Of a stretch of DNA of 53,711 nucleotides, positions 1-10,889 are shown piece after piece. Under the pieces are notes generated by a model, which was given only the letters and a program-made list of their open reading frames with translations, searched no databases and was not told the DNA's origin. The stretch covers positions 1 to 53,711 of the forward strand of contig JAHEBX010000005.1 of assembly GCA_024642045.1 (NCBI GenBank), read 5' to 3'. Every line of letters starts with the position of its first letter. The stretch's first letter is position 1. The translations under genes were made by a program, and so were the position numbers. Source of the DNA: Pseudorhodobacter sp. GTDB lineage: Bacteria > Pseudomonadota > Alphaproteobacteria > Rhodobacterales > Rhodobacteraceae.

Positions 1-270
1 GCCAAGGGCGAAATCATCGTGCTGGATGTGCGCGAGGCGAATGAAGTGCAGGCGAGCGGCAAGGCGGCGGGTGCGGTGCATATTCCGCTGTCGCTTGTGG
101 GGTTGCAGGCGCGCGAAAAGCTGCCCGCTGGCAAGCCAGTTGCCGTTTATTGCGCGGTGGGCGGACGGGCAGGTATGGCGGCGCAGACTTTGGCGGGGCT
201 GGGCTATGATGTGTCGAACATCGGCGGCTTTGGCGACTGGGCGAATGCAGGCGGGCCTGTGGCGCGCTAG
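1..270 (+). CDS. Rhodanese-like domain protein (5' end truncated by window)
   Basis: Frame open from base 1 (AKGEIIVLDVREANEVQ...VAVYCAVGGRAGMAAQTLAGLGYDVSNIGGFGDW); DVRE and catalytic-loop YCxxGGRA pattern of the rhodanese fold. Confidence 0.8.
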   Translation, partial: AKGEIIVLDVREANEVQASGKAAGAVHIPLSLVGLQAREKLPAGKPVAVYCAVGGRAGMAAQTLAGLGYDVSNIGGFGDWANAGGPVAR

Positions 271-1424
271 ATACGCCGGCGGCGCGCCTGCCATTGGTGC
301 AGAGCGATGCCCAGGGCGGAAAACCCGACCAGAAACAGCGCAAGGCCGGAAACGCCGGCCTTGGCCAGAATCAGTGCCAGCATTGGCGTGCCCGTGGTGG
401 TGCCAAGGTTGCCAAGCTGGGCAATCGCACCTGCGGCGGCGGCACGATCGGGCAGGCTTGCGTTGAGTTGGGGGATGGCGGCAAAACTTGCGCCTTGAAC
501 CGTGCCCATCGCGGCGGCGATCAGGCAGGCGAACCCAAATTCAGCCACGCCCTGCCCCCATGCAAACCAGAGCCCGAGGCTGGCGAGGATAACGACGCCA
601 AAGCCCAGTTGCACCACGCGCACCGCAGGCATCTTGCTGAGCAGCCAAACCCCCAAGCTGAGCGAAATGATGATCGAAACCAGCGGCATGGCGACGGCGG
701 TGGCATGCCCCCAGCGCGGCGTCACCGCGCCCGGCAGCAGCGTCAGGCATGCAACGTAAGTGACTGTATAGCATACGAAACCCATCGAGGGTGCCGCGAT
801 ACGGGGCGAGCGATAGCTGTGGATGTGCTGGGCAATCAATCCGCGCTCGGCGCTTTGGCCAAGGCGTGAGGGATCCTTGGGCATCAAGACCGCCAGCACC
901 CCAAAGCACAAGATAAGCCAAGCCGCATGGGCCTGAAACAGAGCCGCCGTGCCATGGCTTTCGACCAACTGCGGGGCCAGCAGCGCGAGGATGGTGAAGG
1001 TCAGACCGAAAAAGCTGCCCCAGAGCGTCATCACCATGCCCTGAAAGCGCGGGCTTGCCGTGGCGGCTATGGCTGTAGGCCCGACAACAACGATGGTGAG
1101 GTGCGAAAACCCTTCTGGCACACGGCTGGCCAGCATCCAGCCAAAGGGCAGACCAAAGGATTGGATCAGGCTGATCGCCGCCCCGAGCAAAAGCGCGCCG
1201 AGCATGGCGCGCTTGGGGCCGATGCGCGAGACAAGCATCCCCGCCGTGGTGCCAAAGATCAGCCCGACGATGCCGATGATCGAGACCATCAGGCCAAGAC
1301 CCACGGCGCCGTGGCCCGCATAGGCCTTACCCAATTCGGCAAAGATCACCGACAGTTTGCCAAATTGCGCCGCAGCGCCAAGCCCCGCAAACCAGATCGC
1401 AAGGGCAGTCAGCACTGAGCGCAT
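267..1424 (-). CDS. MFS transporter
   Basis: 385 aa hydrophobic ORF with multiple TM stretches and MFS-like motifs. Confidence 0.8.
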   Translation of the reverse strand: MRSVLTALAIWFAGLGAAAQFGKLSVIFAELGKAYAGHGAVGLGLMVSIIGIVGLIFGTTAGMLVSRIGPKRAMLGALLLGAAISLIQSFGLPFGWMLASRVPEGFSHLTIVVVGPTAIAATASPRFQGMVMTLWGSFFGLTFTILALLAPQLVESHGTAALFQAHAAWLILCFGVLAVLMPKDPSRLGQSAERGLIAQHIHSYRSPRIAAPSMGFVCYTVTYVACLTLLPGAVTPRWGHATAVAMPLVSIIISLSLGVWLLSKMPAVRVVQLGFGVVILASLGLWFAWGQGVAEFGFACLIAAAMGTVQGASFAAIPQLNASLPDRAAAAGAIAQLGNLGTTTGTPMLALILAKAGVSGLALFLVGFSALGIALHQWQARRRRI

Positions 1425-1446
1425 GGCGTTCCTTTTGAAGCGACGC

Positions 1447-2841
1447 TTAAATGTGGAGTGCGCGCCCGTATGCGTCCAGCACAGATTCGTGCATCATTTC
1501 GGACAGGGTTGGATGCGGAAAGACGGTGTTCATCAGGTCTTCCTCGGTTGTCTCAAGGCTGCGACCTATGACATAGCCTTGGATCAGCTCGGTGACTTCT
1601 GCACCGACCATGTGGGCGCCCAACAGCTCGCCGGTTTTGGCATCGAACACGGTCTTGATCATGCCCTCAGCCTCGCCCAGAGCAATCGCCTTGCCGTTGC
1701 CAATAAAGGGGAAGCGTCCAACCTTGATGTCGAACCCGGCCTCTTTGGCCTTGGCTTCAGTCATGCCCACGCTGGCAACCTGTGGCTGGCAATAGGTGCA
1801 GCCAGCAATCGAGCCGGGCTTGATCGGATGCGGGTGGCCGCCGGCGATCAGTTCAGCGACCATTACGCCCTCGTGGCTGGCCTTATGCGCAAGCCATGGC
1901 GCGCCTGCGATGTCGCCGATGGCATAGAGCCCCTCGATTCCCGTGCGGCAGAATTCATCAGTCACGACATGGGTGCGATCAATCTTTACGCCCAAGGCTT
2001 CAAGCCCGAGATTCTCGATATTGCCGACAATGCCGACAGCCGAGATCACGGTATCAAACTCCTGCGTTGTGGTGCCTTTGGCATCCTCAAGGTGAGCGGT
2101 CACCTTGCCCTTGGCGCGGTCGAGTTTCTTGACCGTGGTCTTTTCAAGGATCTTCATGCCTTGCTTGATGAAAGCCTTTTTGGCGAAGGCCGAAATTTCG
2201 GCGTCTTCGACCGGCAGCACGCGGTCCATCACTTCAACAACAGTAGTGTCGGCCCCCAACGTATTGAAGAAGCTGGCAAATTCGATACCAATCGCGCCTG
2301 AGCCGATGACGAGCAGCTTTTTCGGCATGCGTTTGGGTTGCAGCGCGTGGCGATAGGTCCAGACAAGATCACCATCCGCCTCAAGCCCCGGCAATTCACG
2401 CGCGCGCGCACCCGTGGCCAGGATGATCGACTTTGCGGTCAGCTCTTCGGTTCCCTTGTCTGTCTTGACCGTGACCTTGCCCTTGGCGGGGACGTTGGCC
2501 TCGCCCATGAACACTGTGACTTTGTTCTTTTTCATCAAGTGGCCGATGCCGCCTGACAGCTGTTTCGCCACCCCACGCGAGCGGGCGACGACCGCATTCA
2601 GGTCAAAGTCGATGCCGGCAGCCGAAAGCCCAAATTCCTTGGCGCGGTGCATCAGGTGGAACACCTCGGCCGAACGCAAAAGCGCCTTGGTCGGGATGCA
2701 ACCCCAGTTCAGGCAGATGCCGCCCAAGTTCTCGCGCTCGACAATGGCGACCTTCTGGCCAAGTTGGCTGGCGCGAATTGCCGCAACATAGCCTCCCGGA
2801 CCTGCGCCAATTACAATTACGTCGAATGTTTGAGCCGCCAT
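1447..2841 (-). CDS. lpdA: Dihydrolipoyl dehydrogenase (E3)
   Basis: 464 aa; FDVIVIGAGPGGYVAAIRASQLG, redox-active GGICLNWGCIPTKALL, C-terminal HPHPTLSE-like FPHPTLSEMMHE; SD GAGGAGGG upstream. Confidence 0.97.
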   Translation of the reverse strand: MAAQTFDVIVIGAGPGGYVAAIRASQLGQKVAIVERENLGGICLNWGCIPTKALLRSAEVFHLMHRAKEFGLSAAGIDFDLNAVVARSRGVAKQLSGGIGHLMKKNKVTVFMGEANVPAKGKVTVKTDKGTEELTAKSIILATGARARELPGLEADGDLVWTYRHALQPKRMPKKLLVIGSGAIGIEFASFFNTLGADTTVVEVMDRVLPVEDAEISAFAKKAFIKQGMKILEKTTVKKLDRAKGKVTAHLEDAKGTTTQEFDTVISAVGIVGNIENLGLEALGVKIDRTHVVTDEFCRTGIEGLYAIGDIAGAPWLAHKASHEGVMVAELIAGGHPHPIKPGSIAGCTYCQPQVASVGMTEAKAKEAGFDIKVGRFPFIGNGKAIALGEAEGMIKTVFDAKTGELLGAHMVGAEVTELIQGYVIGRSLETTEEDLMNTVFPHPTLSEMMHESVLDAYGRALHI

Positions 2842-2860
2842 CTTTCCCTCCTCAGAAAAA

Positions 2861-2880
2861 GTAGTTTGCCATTAAACTAT
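2861..2880 (-). promoter_or_regulatory. Putative palindromic operator upstream of lpdA (ATAGTTTAATGGCAAACTAC on - strand)
   Basis: Same 20-nt layout as the site upstream of pdhA (51781-51800); 15 of 16 non-central positions identical. Confidence 0.6.
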
Positions 2881-2935
2881 TTTTTTCACCCAAGCAACAA
2901 TGGCCGCGCCGCAGGGCTATGCACTGAACGCATGG

Positions 2936-3502
2936 CTATTTCAGACTTTGCACGATTGCGCCGTAGCCCCCTTCGGCAAGAAAGGTGGCTTCTTCTGGCG
3001 TGGTTGCACGACTTAAGGCGGCATTGCGAAAGGGAAAGCGGCCAAAGCGGGCGATAATCTGTTGATGAGCGCGCGCGTGCAGAGCCATCTCGGGTTCAGA
3101 GGCCAGGCGGTTGGTCAGATAATCAACAGCAAGGGCTTGATCATCAGGATCTTCAGAATGTTCAAACGGCATGTAAAAGAATTGCCGCTCGGGTTCGGGG
3201 GCGTTCATATCCCACCCTTCGGCCACGGCGCGACGGGCGGCAGCGCGGGCTTGAGCGTCGGTGGCAAAGGCTTCGGGCTTGCCGCGATGGATGTTGCGGG
3301 CCAACTGGTCACAAATGATGAGATAGGCCAGCGTGCCGACGGTGCCTTCAACCCAATGCTCCAAACCTCCATCGGCAGCGGCCTGCCACAGATCGGCAAA
3401 GCGCGCGGCGATCTCGGCGTCAAGGTCTTCGCCCCCCGCATACCAACCCTCGGGCCCGACATCGCCCAGCCAGAAATCCAGCACTTCGATTGGGTCCGCC
3501 AT
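2936..3502 (-). CDS. DUF924 family protein
   Basis: 188 aa; EVLDFWLG...ICDQLARNIHRG...FFYMPFEHSED pattern of DUF924. Confidence 0.85.
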   Translation of the reverse strand: MADPIEVLDFWLGDVGPEGWYAGGEDLDAEIAARFADLWQAAADGGLEHWVEGTVGTLAYLIICDQLARNIHRGKPEAFATDAQARAAARRAVAEGWDMNAPEPERQFFYMPFEHSEDPDDQALAVDYLTNRLASEPEMALHARAHQQIIARFGRFPFRNAALSRATTPEEATFLAEGGYGAIVQSLK

Positions 3503-3552
3503 CTTGCACCTCTCTTTGAGGTTAGCCTGACAGGTTTGGCCGCGCCCTGCAA

Positions 3553-4809
3553 TCAGCCGCGGGCGTGGGCCTCTTCTGTTTTTTCAAGCGCGGCTTCGAC
3601 GGCGACGACGGAACTGTTCGGCGACATTGGCGTAAACGAACTTTGAGCATCGGGCGTGTGACGCCGCCGCGTCATGCGATAGGCCGTATAGACCGCAAGG
3701 GCTGCAAACAGCACTGACATAAACAGAAAAAATCCGTTGGGTCCGACCTGCGCCATGATCCAACCGGTGATGACAGGCCCCGTGATCGCGCCCAGACCAT
3801 TGATGAAGATCAGACCCGCCGAGGCCGCCGCCATATCCGAATTATCAAGGTAATCATTTACATAGGCAACCAGCAGCGAATAGAGCGGGTTCGATATGCC
3901 GCCCCCCGCCGCGCCAACCAAGACCAGCACCGGAAAGGGCACCGAGCCAATCAACGCGCTCCAAAGGATTGGCACCATCAGCATTGCCGCCCCTATCGCC
4001 GAAAGGCCAAGCACAAGCCGGCGCCGGTCCATGCGGTCTGAAAACCAGCCAATCGGATATTGCAGCACCAGTCCGCCTACATAGATGAAGGCCACAAAGA
4101 TCGAGATTTGTTTGACACTGAGCCCCGCTTGGGTGCCCCAGACCGAGGCCATGCCAAACTGCGCCGAAAACACACCGCCGAGCAAGAACATCCCCACGCA
4201 GCCCAAGGGGGATGCCTCATACAAGCGGCGGAAGCTCAGCGGTTTGGTCGCCTCGAAAGCGGGAGCTTGGCTGACAGACAGCAGGATCGGCGTGAAGGCG
4301 ATGGAAACCAGGATTGACGGGATCACGAACAGGATAAAGCCCGAAGGATCGCCCACGTTCAGCAGGATCTGCGCGAGGATGATACCAACCATCTGCATGA
4401 TCAGATAAAGCGACAGCGCCTGACCTCGCGTTTCGTTGGTCGAGGCAGAGTTCAGCCAGCTTTCGGCCGTGATATAGACGCCGGAAAAAGAAAATCCGAT
4501 CAACACGCGCATCGCAGCCCATGCCATCCAGTTCGGGGTCACGGCATACATGATCAGCACCGCCGAAATCATCGACCCAAGGGCTGCAAACACGCGGACG
4601 TGGCCAACGCGACGGATCATATCCGGCGCCATCCGCGACCCGAACAAGAAGCCTAGAAAATAGGCCGACATCACAAAAGACATTTGCAGCGTGGTGAAAT
4701 GCTCGATCGATCCGCGAATGCCCAACAGCGTGCCCTGCATGCCATTGCCCAGCATCAGCAGCATGATGCCCAAGAGCAGAGCCCAAGCATTGCGAAGCAC
4801 AAGCAACAT
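3553..4809 (-). CDS. MFS transporter (YcaD-like)
   Basis: 418 aa, about 12 TM segments; AESWLN motif typical of this MFS subgroup. Confidence 0.8.
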   Translation of the reverse strand: MLLVLRNAWALLLGIMLLMLGNGMQGTLLGIRGSIEHFTTLQMSFVMSAYFLGFLFGSRMAPDMIRRVGHVRVFAALGSMISAVLIMYAVTPNWMAWAAMRVLIGFSFSGVYITAESWLNSASTNETRGQALSLYLIMQMVGIILAQILLNVGDPSGFILFVIPSILVSIAFTPILLSVSQAPAFEATKPLSFRRLYEASPLGCVGMFLLGGVFSAQFGMASVWGTQAGLSVKQISIFVAFIYVGGLVLQYPIGWFSDRMDRRRLVLGLSAIGAAMLMVPILWSALIGSVPFPVLVLVGAAGGGISNPLYSLLVAYVNDYLDNSDMAAASAGLIFINGLGAITGPVITGWIMAQVGPNGFFLFMSVLFAALAVYTAYRMTRRRHTPDAQSSFTPMSPNSSVVAVEAALEKTEEAHARG

Positions 4810-4900
4810 GAGAAAGCCTTTCGAGGGTGTCTGACCAGAATCTAGCGACTATGGGTCAAGGTTCAGTAACAACATACGACATTTCGCGTCGGTAATCGCC

Positions 4901-5935
4901 TTATGGAAGCAGAAGCGAGCTATCACCATAGGAAAAGAACCGATAGCGCTGCGCAATCGCGTGATCGTAAATGGTTTTGATCCGCTCTTGCCCCATGAGT
5001 GCCGCGACAAGCATCATCAGCGTCGATTTCGGCAAGTGAAAGTTGGTCATGAGCGCATCGGCCACCCGGAATTTGTAACCGGGATAGATGAAGATATCGG
5101 TCTCGCCCTGCCACGGCGCGATCCGGCCCGAATGGGCCGCCGACTCGATCAGCCTCAATGCTGTCGTGCCGACCGGGATCACCCGCCCGCCCGCGGCCTT
5201 GGTGGCGGCAATTTCGGCGGCTGCGGTTTCGCTTACCTGCCCCCATTCGGCATGCATCTTGTGGCTGGTCACATTCTCGACCTTGACCGGCAAAAAGGTG
5301 CCAGCGCCAACGTGCAGGGTGATTTCGGTGAAATCGACCCCTTTGGCGGCGAGGGCGGCAAGCAAGTCGGTATCAAAGTGAAGACTGGCGGTCGGCGCGG
5401 CCACGGCGCCGGCGTGGCGGGCAAAGACGGTTTGATAGTCGGTCTTGTCTTGCGCATCGGCGGGGCGTTTGGCTGCGATGTAAGGTGGCAGGGGCATCAT
5501 CCCCGCTTCAAGCAAAGCCGCGTCGAAATCTACGCCACTCAGGTTAAAGGCCAGCGTCAGATCCGTCTCGGACTTGGCAGCGACGGTCGCGGACAGATGA
5601 TCGGAAAAGCGGATCATCTCGCTTGGATTGACCTTGCGCAGCGGCTTGGCAAGCGCGCGCCAGTGACCCGAGGCTTGGGGTTCCAGTAACGTGATCTCGA
5701 TACGCGCCACGGCCTCACCGCGCTGGCGTGTGCCAAACAGACGCGCCGGGATCACCTTGGTGTTGTTCAGCACCAGACGATCACCCTTGCGCAGGATATC
5801 CACCAGATCAACTACATGGCGGTCTTGCAGGCTGTCCCCTTGGGCCAGCAAAAGCCGCGCCGAGGTGCGGGGGCTGGCGGGGCGCACGGCGATAAGGTCT
5901 TCGGGCAGATTGAAGTCAAAGTCAGAGAGTTTCAT
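4901..5935 (-). CDS. queA: S-adenosylmethionine:tRNA ribosyltransferase-isomerase
   Basis: [29 protein letters not shown]...[12 protein letters not shown]...[19 protein letters not shown]. Confidence 0.97.
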   Translation of the reverse strand: MKLSDFDFNLPEDLIAVRPASPRTSARLLLAQGDSLQDRHVVDLVDILRKGDRLVLNNTKVIPARLFGTRQRGEAVARIEITLLEPQASGHWRALAKPLRKVNPSEMIRFSDHLSATVAAKSETDLTLAFNLSGVDFDAALLEAGMMPLPPYIAAKRPADAQDKTDYQTVFARHAGAVAAPTASLHFDTDLLAALAAKGVDFTEITLHVGAGTFLPVKVENVTSHKMHAEWGQVSETAAAEIAATKAAGGRVIPVGTTALRLIESAAHSGRIAPWQGETDIFIYPGYKFRVADALMTNFHLPKSTLMMLVAALMGQERIKTIYDHAIAQRYRFFSYGDSSLLLP

Positions 5936-5943
5936 GCGGGCCT

Positions 5944-8900
5944 TTACGGTTTGGGCTTTTTCGCGATGACGGGGGGGGCCGCGCGAAAGATCTCGCGGAA
6001 CATGCCAGGGGTCAGAATCGACAGCGGGTTAACCGAGACCGCTGGATCAGCGGCCTTGCCTCGCAACGCATAGTTAAAGCCAAAAAGCCCCTCTCCGCGT
6101 TTGGAAAACAGCGCGCCAATGCCGTTGAGCAGATAGATCGGAGAGACGACACCCTGCATGAAAACTTCATCCGTCGAGGTTCTGTAGACCCCTGCGATTG
6201 ACACCCCAAGCGAGGCACCTACCGCCGAGCCTCGGGTGACTTCAACCCCGTTCGGGGCCAAAACGAAATCGCCTTGCGCCTCGTTAAAGACCAGACCTTC
6301 GCCGTTAAGTTGCTCCAGAATACCCACGACCGAGATCGCATTCAGCAGGTCGGCCAGCACATTCGTGTTGCGCACGCGCAGTTTTGCCATGTCGATATGG
6401 CCATCGTAAAACCCCGCTTGGGCGCGTGGTTTCAGGCGCATGTCCAGACTGCCGCCGCGCGCTGATTTGAAAATGCCAGCCGCGGACAGAACCGTGCCGG
6501 CATCATCCGATTGCAAGCGCACCGCGGTTCCATTGGGGTCAGGGATGGCCGTGCCGCGCACCGCAACCGCTCCGTTAAGCCCCGACCGGAAATTACCGCT
6601 CAGACCGCCCGCAAGCCCAAAACTGCCACGAAAATTGGTCAGGCTGATGGTCGAGCTGATCCGAAGAGCATCAAGGCGCAGATCAAGCGGCGTGTCGCCC
6701 CCCCCATTGCCCCCGCCAGAGCTGCGCTGGGATGCGGGCGGGATCTTGCGCATATCCACCGTGCCACCCAGAACAGCAAGTGCCACCGAGCGCCCTTTGC
6801 CGCGCCCGCGCATCTCGACCGGCGCATCCAGCCAGTCCATCAGCCGGACCCGATCAAAGCGTGCGACATCCAGCCCGCCGCCCGGGTTCATGGTGACCGT
6901 GCCCTTGGCATTCAGCCCAGCCGCGTTGATGTCAAGACGGTCGACTTTGGGCGTTTTGCCCAGCGTCACCTGTGCGGCAAGGCTTCCCGTACCGCCCGCC
7001 CCCTTGCGCCAGCCGACCTCGGGGATGGCAAGCCCGATACCCGCCAGATTGGATTTCAGCGATAAGGTGCCCGGCCGGCCACGGCGCAGCTGAATTTCAA
7101 CCCGCCCCTGCCCTGCACCCGAAACCATCCCGCTTGGCAGGCCCAGACCGAATTCCTCGGCGGTGCGTTGCGACAGGGCAACCGTGCCCGCAATACGCGC
7201 ATGGCCCTTTTCGGCGGGCGTAAAGGCTTGCGAATACGTAACGTTAAACGGTACCGCCCCGATCTGCCCCTTGCCCGATATCTGCAAGCCGGCTGGCGTT
7301 ACAGAGACGACCAGACGCGGAGACGAGATCGTGCGCCCCGGTACGAGGCTCGTCGAGACGACATCGCTCAATACGCCCGAGACCTTGTAATCGACATCCC
7401 CAATCAGGATCTGCTTTTGCAGCGGCAGTCTCAGGACTGTCTTGATCACCGCCCGACCTTCGCCCAAGGTCACCGGCTGTTCGGCCTTGGTCAGAAATTG
7501 AAACGGAGGCTGATCCAGCAGTGACAAGGCGGCGGTCAGGCTGGATTGGGTGCGCAACGTGACCTGTGCGATGGCGGGCTTGCTGGTCACATCGGGGATG
7601 GCAAAGACGGAACCCGCCACGTCGATCTTGCCGCCTTCGGGCGGGGTTACCGTGCCTTGAGACAGCACCATCGAATAAGTTTGCCCGTCGATGTTGGCAT
7701 AGCCTGATCCCGACTCGATCGGCGGCAGGGTGTTGACGAAACGCACATCCGCATTGGCAAAGCTATAGCCCAGATGCAATCGTGGCTCGTTGCCCTGCTC
7801 CAGCCGCAACGCCGCCTGCACATCGGTCAGCGAGCCCGACAATACGTTCTTGTCCACCCATTGCCGCGTCAAAGGCACCAGCGTGACCGGCCAAAGCGCA
7901 ACAAGGCGGTCGTGGGCAATTTCGTTCAACGTCAGATCGACTGCGACCTGCCAGCCGTTTTCATTGGCGCTGACCTTACCCTTGGCAGCCAAACGACGCT
8001 CGTCTTCTTTCAGAACCAGTTGTCCAATCTCGATTGAAAACGGCTGGGTGCGCAGGCGCAAATCCAGCGCACCGTCCGAGAATTTGACCGGTTCCTGAAA
8101 CAGTTTTTCGGGATCAACCATCACCTGACTGAAATGCAGTTGCGCAAGGTAAGAGGCGGGCACGTCTTGCCCCAGCGGGCCCGTCAAACGGCTGCCATCA
8201 GCGCGCAGCAGATAAGTCTGCCCCTCGGCCTGCAAACGCAGCGTCGGGCTTTGCACCGACAGCTCGGTTACCGCCATTCTGCCCTGAGCGGGATCATACA
8301 ACAGCCGCATCTCGGCGTGGTCAAACGGGATCGCCCGCGCGCCCGGGTTAGGTTGCAAAGCCCCCGAACCAAAGGTCAGGCCTGCCTCCAGCGCCTCGAT
8401 TCCATCTTCGGCCAATGTGGTCTGAATCCGCCCAGACATCGGCGCATCCACCGCCCCTGCCCACGAAAAAGGCGCAACTTCTGCCGCAAGATCGCGGGCC
8501 GCGATATTGTCGATCTGCGCGGTAATCCGCGCGAGCTTGGCCGATTTCTCGGAGACCACTGTCAAGACGGCCTGCGCGGGTGCAGAGCCAGAGATCACCG
8601 AAAGCCCCAGTTCCAACGCCACGGTGGTGTCGCGATTGTCCAGCCGCAAACGCCCGTCACCCAGTTCCCACACCCGTCCGGCACGCGCATCCTTGAAGGT
8701 AACGCTCAGCGCCTCGGCCTCGATTGAGATCAGGTTCTCTGCGCCCGGCTGGGCAAAGGCGGTATCGATCGCCTCAAACAGATCGGACAAGCTGCGGATC
8801 CTGGGCTTGCTCCCCTGCGCCCCCAGATCAAAGTCAAACGCCCCGGTGCTGTCGCGGCTGACCTGCACATGTGCGCCGGTTATTTTCAACCGCCGCAAAT

Positions 8901-9402
8901 GGACCTGACCATGCAGCAGCGCCGAAGGTTCCACGCTGACCCGCACCTCTGGCAAGCTCAGTAAGGCCGTGCCGTCGGATTTAAGCAGGCGCACATCATC
9001 CAGACGCAGGCGCGGCACCCAATCGGCATCCACCCGCAACTCGACCCCACCAAGTGCCAGTGCCCCTTCGGGCAACGCTTTGGACAAGGCTGCGTTTGCG
9101 CGGGTCTCGATTTCGGCCACCAGAAACACCGGCAGCGGAATGGGTTTTCCCGACAGCCCCAGAACGCCAAAAATTGCCCCGAACACCAGCGCAACAAACA
9201 ACAGCCGCCAGCCCAACCCTGTGCGGTGGCGCTTGCGCGCGGGCTTGGGCGCGGCAACGGCTACAACCGTGGCATCGGGCGGTGACGCGCCCTGCTCTGC
9301 CTGATTGTCGCTCGCCATACCTGTTTCCCTGCTCAAGACCTGCGGTTTGCCGCTGCCGACTACTTTGACAACGGGCTTGCCTTTATCTTTGTCAAAAGGC
9401 AA
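5944..9402 (-). CDS. AsmA/YhdP-like large membrane-anchored protein (DUF3971 / AsmA C-terminal type)
   Basis: 1152 aa, one N-terminal TM, long beta-rich repeat-like region; TTG start in ORF track, alternative ATG (MASDNQAEQ...) possible. Confidence 0.7.
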   Translation of the reverse strand: MPFDKDKGKPVVKVVGSGKPQVLSRETGMASDNQAEQGASPPDATVVAVAAPKPARKRHRTGLGWRLLFVALVFGAIFGVLGLSGKPIPLPVFLVAEIETRANAALSKALPEGALALGGVELRVDADWVPRLRLDDVRLLKSDGTALLSLPEVRVSVEPSALLHGQVHLRRLKITGAHVQVSRDSTGAFDFDLGAQGSKPRIRSLSDLFEAIDTAFAQPGAENLISIEAEALSVTFKDARAGRVWELGDGRLRLDNRDTTVALELGLSVISGSAPAQAVLTVVSEKSAKLARITAQIDNIAARDLAAEVAPFSWAGAVDAPMSGRIQTTLAEDGIEALEAGLTFGSGALQPNPGARAIPFDHAEMRLLYDPAQGRMAVTELSVQSPTLRLQAEGQTYLLRADGSRLTGPLGQDVPASYLAQLHFSQVMVDPEKLFQEPVKFSDGALDLRLRTQPFSIEIGQLVLKEDERRLAAKGKVSANENGWQVAVDLTLNEIAHDRLVALWPVTLVPLTRQWVDKNVLSGSLTDVQAALRLEQGNEPRLHLGYSFANADVRFVNTLPPIESGSGYANIDGQTYSMVLSQGTVTPPEGGKIDVAGSVFAIPDVTSKPAIAQVTLRTQSSLTAALSLLDQPPFQFLTKAEQPVTLGEGRAVIKTVLRLPLQKQILIGDVDYKVSGVLSDVVSTSLVPGRTISSPRLVVSVTPAGLQISGKGQIGAVPFNVTYSQAFTPAEKGHARIAGTVALSQRTAEEFGLGLPSGMVSGAGQGRVEIQLRRGRPGTLSLKSNLAGIGLAIPEVGWRKGAGGTGSLAAQVTLGKTPKVDRLDINAAGLNAKGTVTMNPGGGLDVARFDRVRLMDWLDAPVEMRGRGKGRSVALAVLGGTVDMRKIPPASQRSSGGGNGGGDTPLDLRLDALRISSTISLTNFRGSFGLAGGLSGNFRSGLNGAVAVRGTAIPDPNGTAVRLQSDDAGTVLSAAGIFKSARGGSLDMRLKPRAQAGFYDGHIDMAKLRVRNTNVLADLLNAISVVGILEQLNGEGLVFNEAQGDFVLAPNGVEVTRGSAVGASLGVSIAGVYRTSTDEVFMQGVVSPIYLLNGIGALFSKRGEGLFGFNYALRGKAADPAVSVNPLSILTPGMFREIFRAAPPVIAKKPKP

Positions 9403-9445
9403 CTAGATCGCAAAGGGTTGATCCCCGAAAGGCAAGGAGCCGCGC

Positions 9446-9907
9446 ATGATTTCCATCGGTCAAACCGCCCCCGATTTCACCCTGCCGCGCGACGGTGACG
9501 GCAGTCTTACACTGTCCTCCCTTCGCCCCAAGAAGGTGGTGCTGTACTTCTACCCCAAGGATGACACCCCCGGCTGCACCCTCGAGGCGCAGGATTTCAC
9601 CGCCAAACTGGCTGATTTCCACGAAGCAGGCTGCGAAGTGATCGGCATCTCGAAAGACACGGTTGCCGCCCATGACAAATTCTGCCGCAAATATGGCTTG
9701 GGCATCGTGCTGGTGTCGGACGCCGAGGGCACCGTTTGCGAAGACTATGGCACATGGAAAGAAAAGAGCATGTACGGTAAGACCTATATGGGGATCGAGC
9801 GCACCACGGTGCTGATCGACGCCGCCGGTCGGGTCGCCCAAGTCTGGGAAAAGGTTAAGGTCAAAGACCACGCCGACGAGGTACTGGCTGCCGTGCGGGC
9901 CGTGTAA
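9446..9907 (+). CDS. bcp: Peroxiredoxin (Bcp/AhpC-TSA family)
   Basis: 153 aa; YFYPKDDTPGCTLEAQDFTAKLADF. Confidence 0.93.
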   Translation: MISIGQTAPDFTLPRDGDGSLTLSSLRPKKVVLYFYPKDDTPGCTLEAQDFTAKLADFHEAGCEVIGISKDTVAAHDKFCRKYGLGIVLVSDAEGTVCEDYGTWKEKSMYGKTYMGIERTTVLIDAAGRVAQVWEKVKVKDHADEVLAAVRAV

Positions 9908-9917
9908 GGCGAACCCC

Positions 9918-10730
9918 ATGAGCCTGACATTGGCAGAGCGCGCGGTCGAGGTCTTGTCGACAGCCGATGGCCGCACAAAAACCGCGTTGTCCCATGCACA
10001 TGCCGCCGACTGGCGCGTAGCACGGGCGGCGGGCAAGCCCTTGGCCATCGGGCGGGCCGATCCGCCCGCGCGCCCTGCCCGCCCGATCAAGCCCGACCTT
10101 TTGGACCCGCGCGACGTGCCGCGCCGCCGTCCGAATTCGACGACGGGGCGGATCGCGCTGTTGCATGCAGTGGCCCATATCGAATTGAACGCGGTCGATC
10201 TGCACTGGGACATCATCGCGCGCTTTGCTGATCAGCCGATGCCCTTGGGGTTTTACGACGACTGGGTGCAGGCGGCGGATGACGAATCCAAGCACTTCAA
10301 CCTGTTGTGCGATTGCCTCGAGGCCTTGGGCAGCCACTACGGTGCGATGCCCGCACATGCCTTCATGTGGCAGGCGGCCGAAGATACGGCTGGCGATTTT
10401 CTGGGGCGTCTTGCCGTGGTGCCGATGGTGCTCGAAGCGCGCGGGCTCGATGTCACACCGGGCATGATCACACTGTTTGAAAAGGCCGGCGAGGCGCCAG
10501 CGGTCGCCGCCTTGCAGACGATCTACGCCGAAGAGGTTGCGCATGTGGCCTATGGATCCAAATGGTTCAACTGGCTTTGTGGCCGCGCGGGCGATGACCC
10601 CAAAGAGGTGTTCCATACACTTGTGCGACAGTATTTCCATGGCACCTTGAAGCCGCCGTTCAATGAAGCAAAGCGCGCCGAAGCGGGTTTGCCGCCCGAT
10701 TTCTACTGGCCGCTGGTCGCAAAGCCTTAG
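9918..10730 (+). CDS. Ferritin-like domain protein (DUF455)
   Basis: 270 aa; HAVAHIELNAVDLHWD...DDESKHFNLL...YAEEVAHVAYGSKWF metal-ligand-like E/H pattern. Confidence 0.85.
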   Translation: MSLTLAERAVEVLSTADGRTKTALSHAHAADWRVARAAGKPLAIGRADPPARPARPIKPDLLDPRDVPRRRPNSTTGRIALLHAVAHIELNAVDLHWDIIARFADQPMPLGFYDDWVQAADDESKHFNLLCDCLEALGSHYGAMPAHAFMWQAAEDTAGDFLGRLAVVPMVLEARGLDVTPGMITLFEKAGEAPAVAALQTIYAEEVAHVAYGSKWFNWLCGRAGDDPKEVFHTLVRQYFHGTLKPPFNEAKRAEAGLPPDFYWPLVAKP

Positions 10731-10889
10731 CGCGCTTTCGGCGGATTATTGCCGACACGGGCGAGTTTCCGCCTCTGTGTTTTCGAAATTGGTCAAATTT
10801 CTTGCGACCTCCGCCCCTGCTGTCTAATCAGTCGGGACCCGCCAGCAGGGCGACAACGCCCTTATGATATCGGAACGGAAACAAGACAC

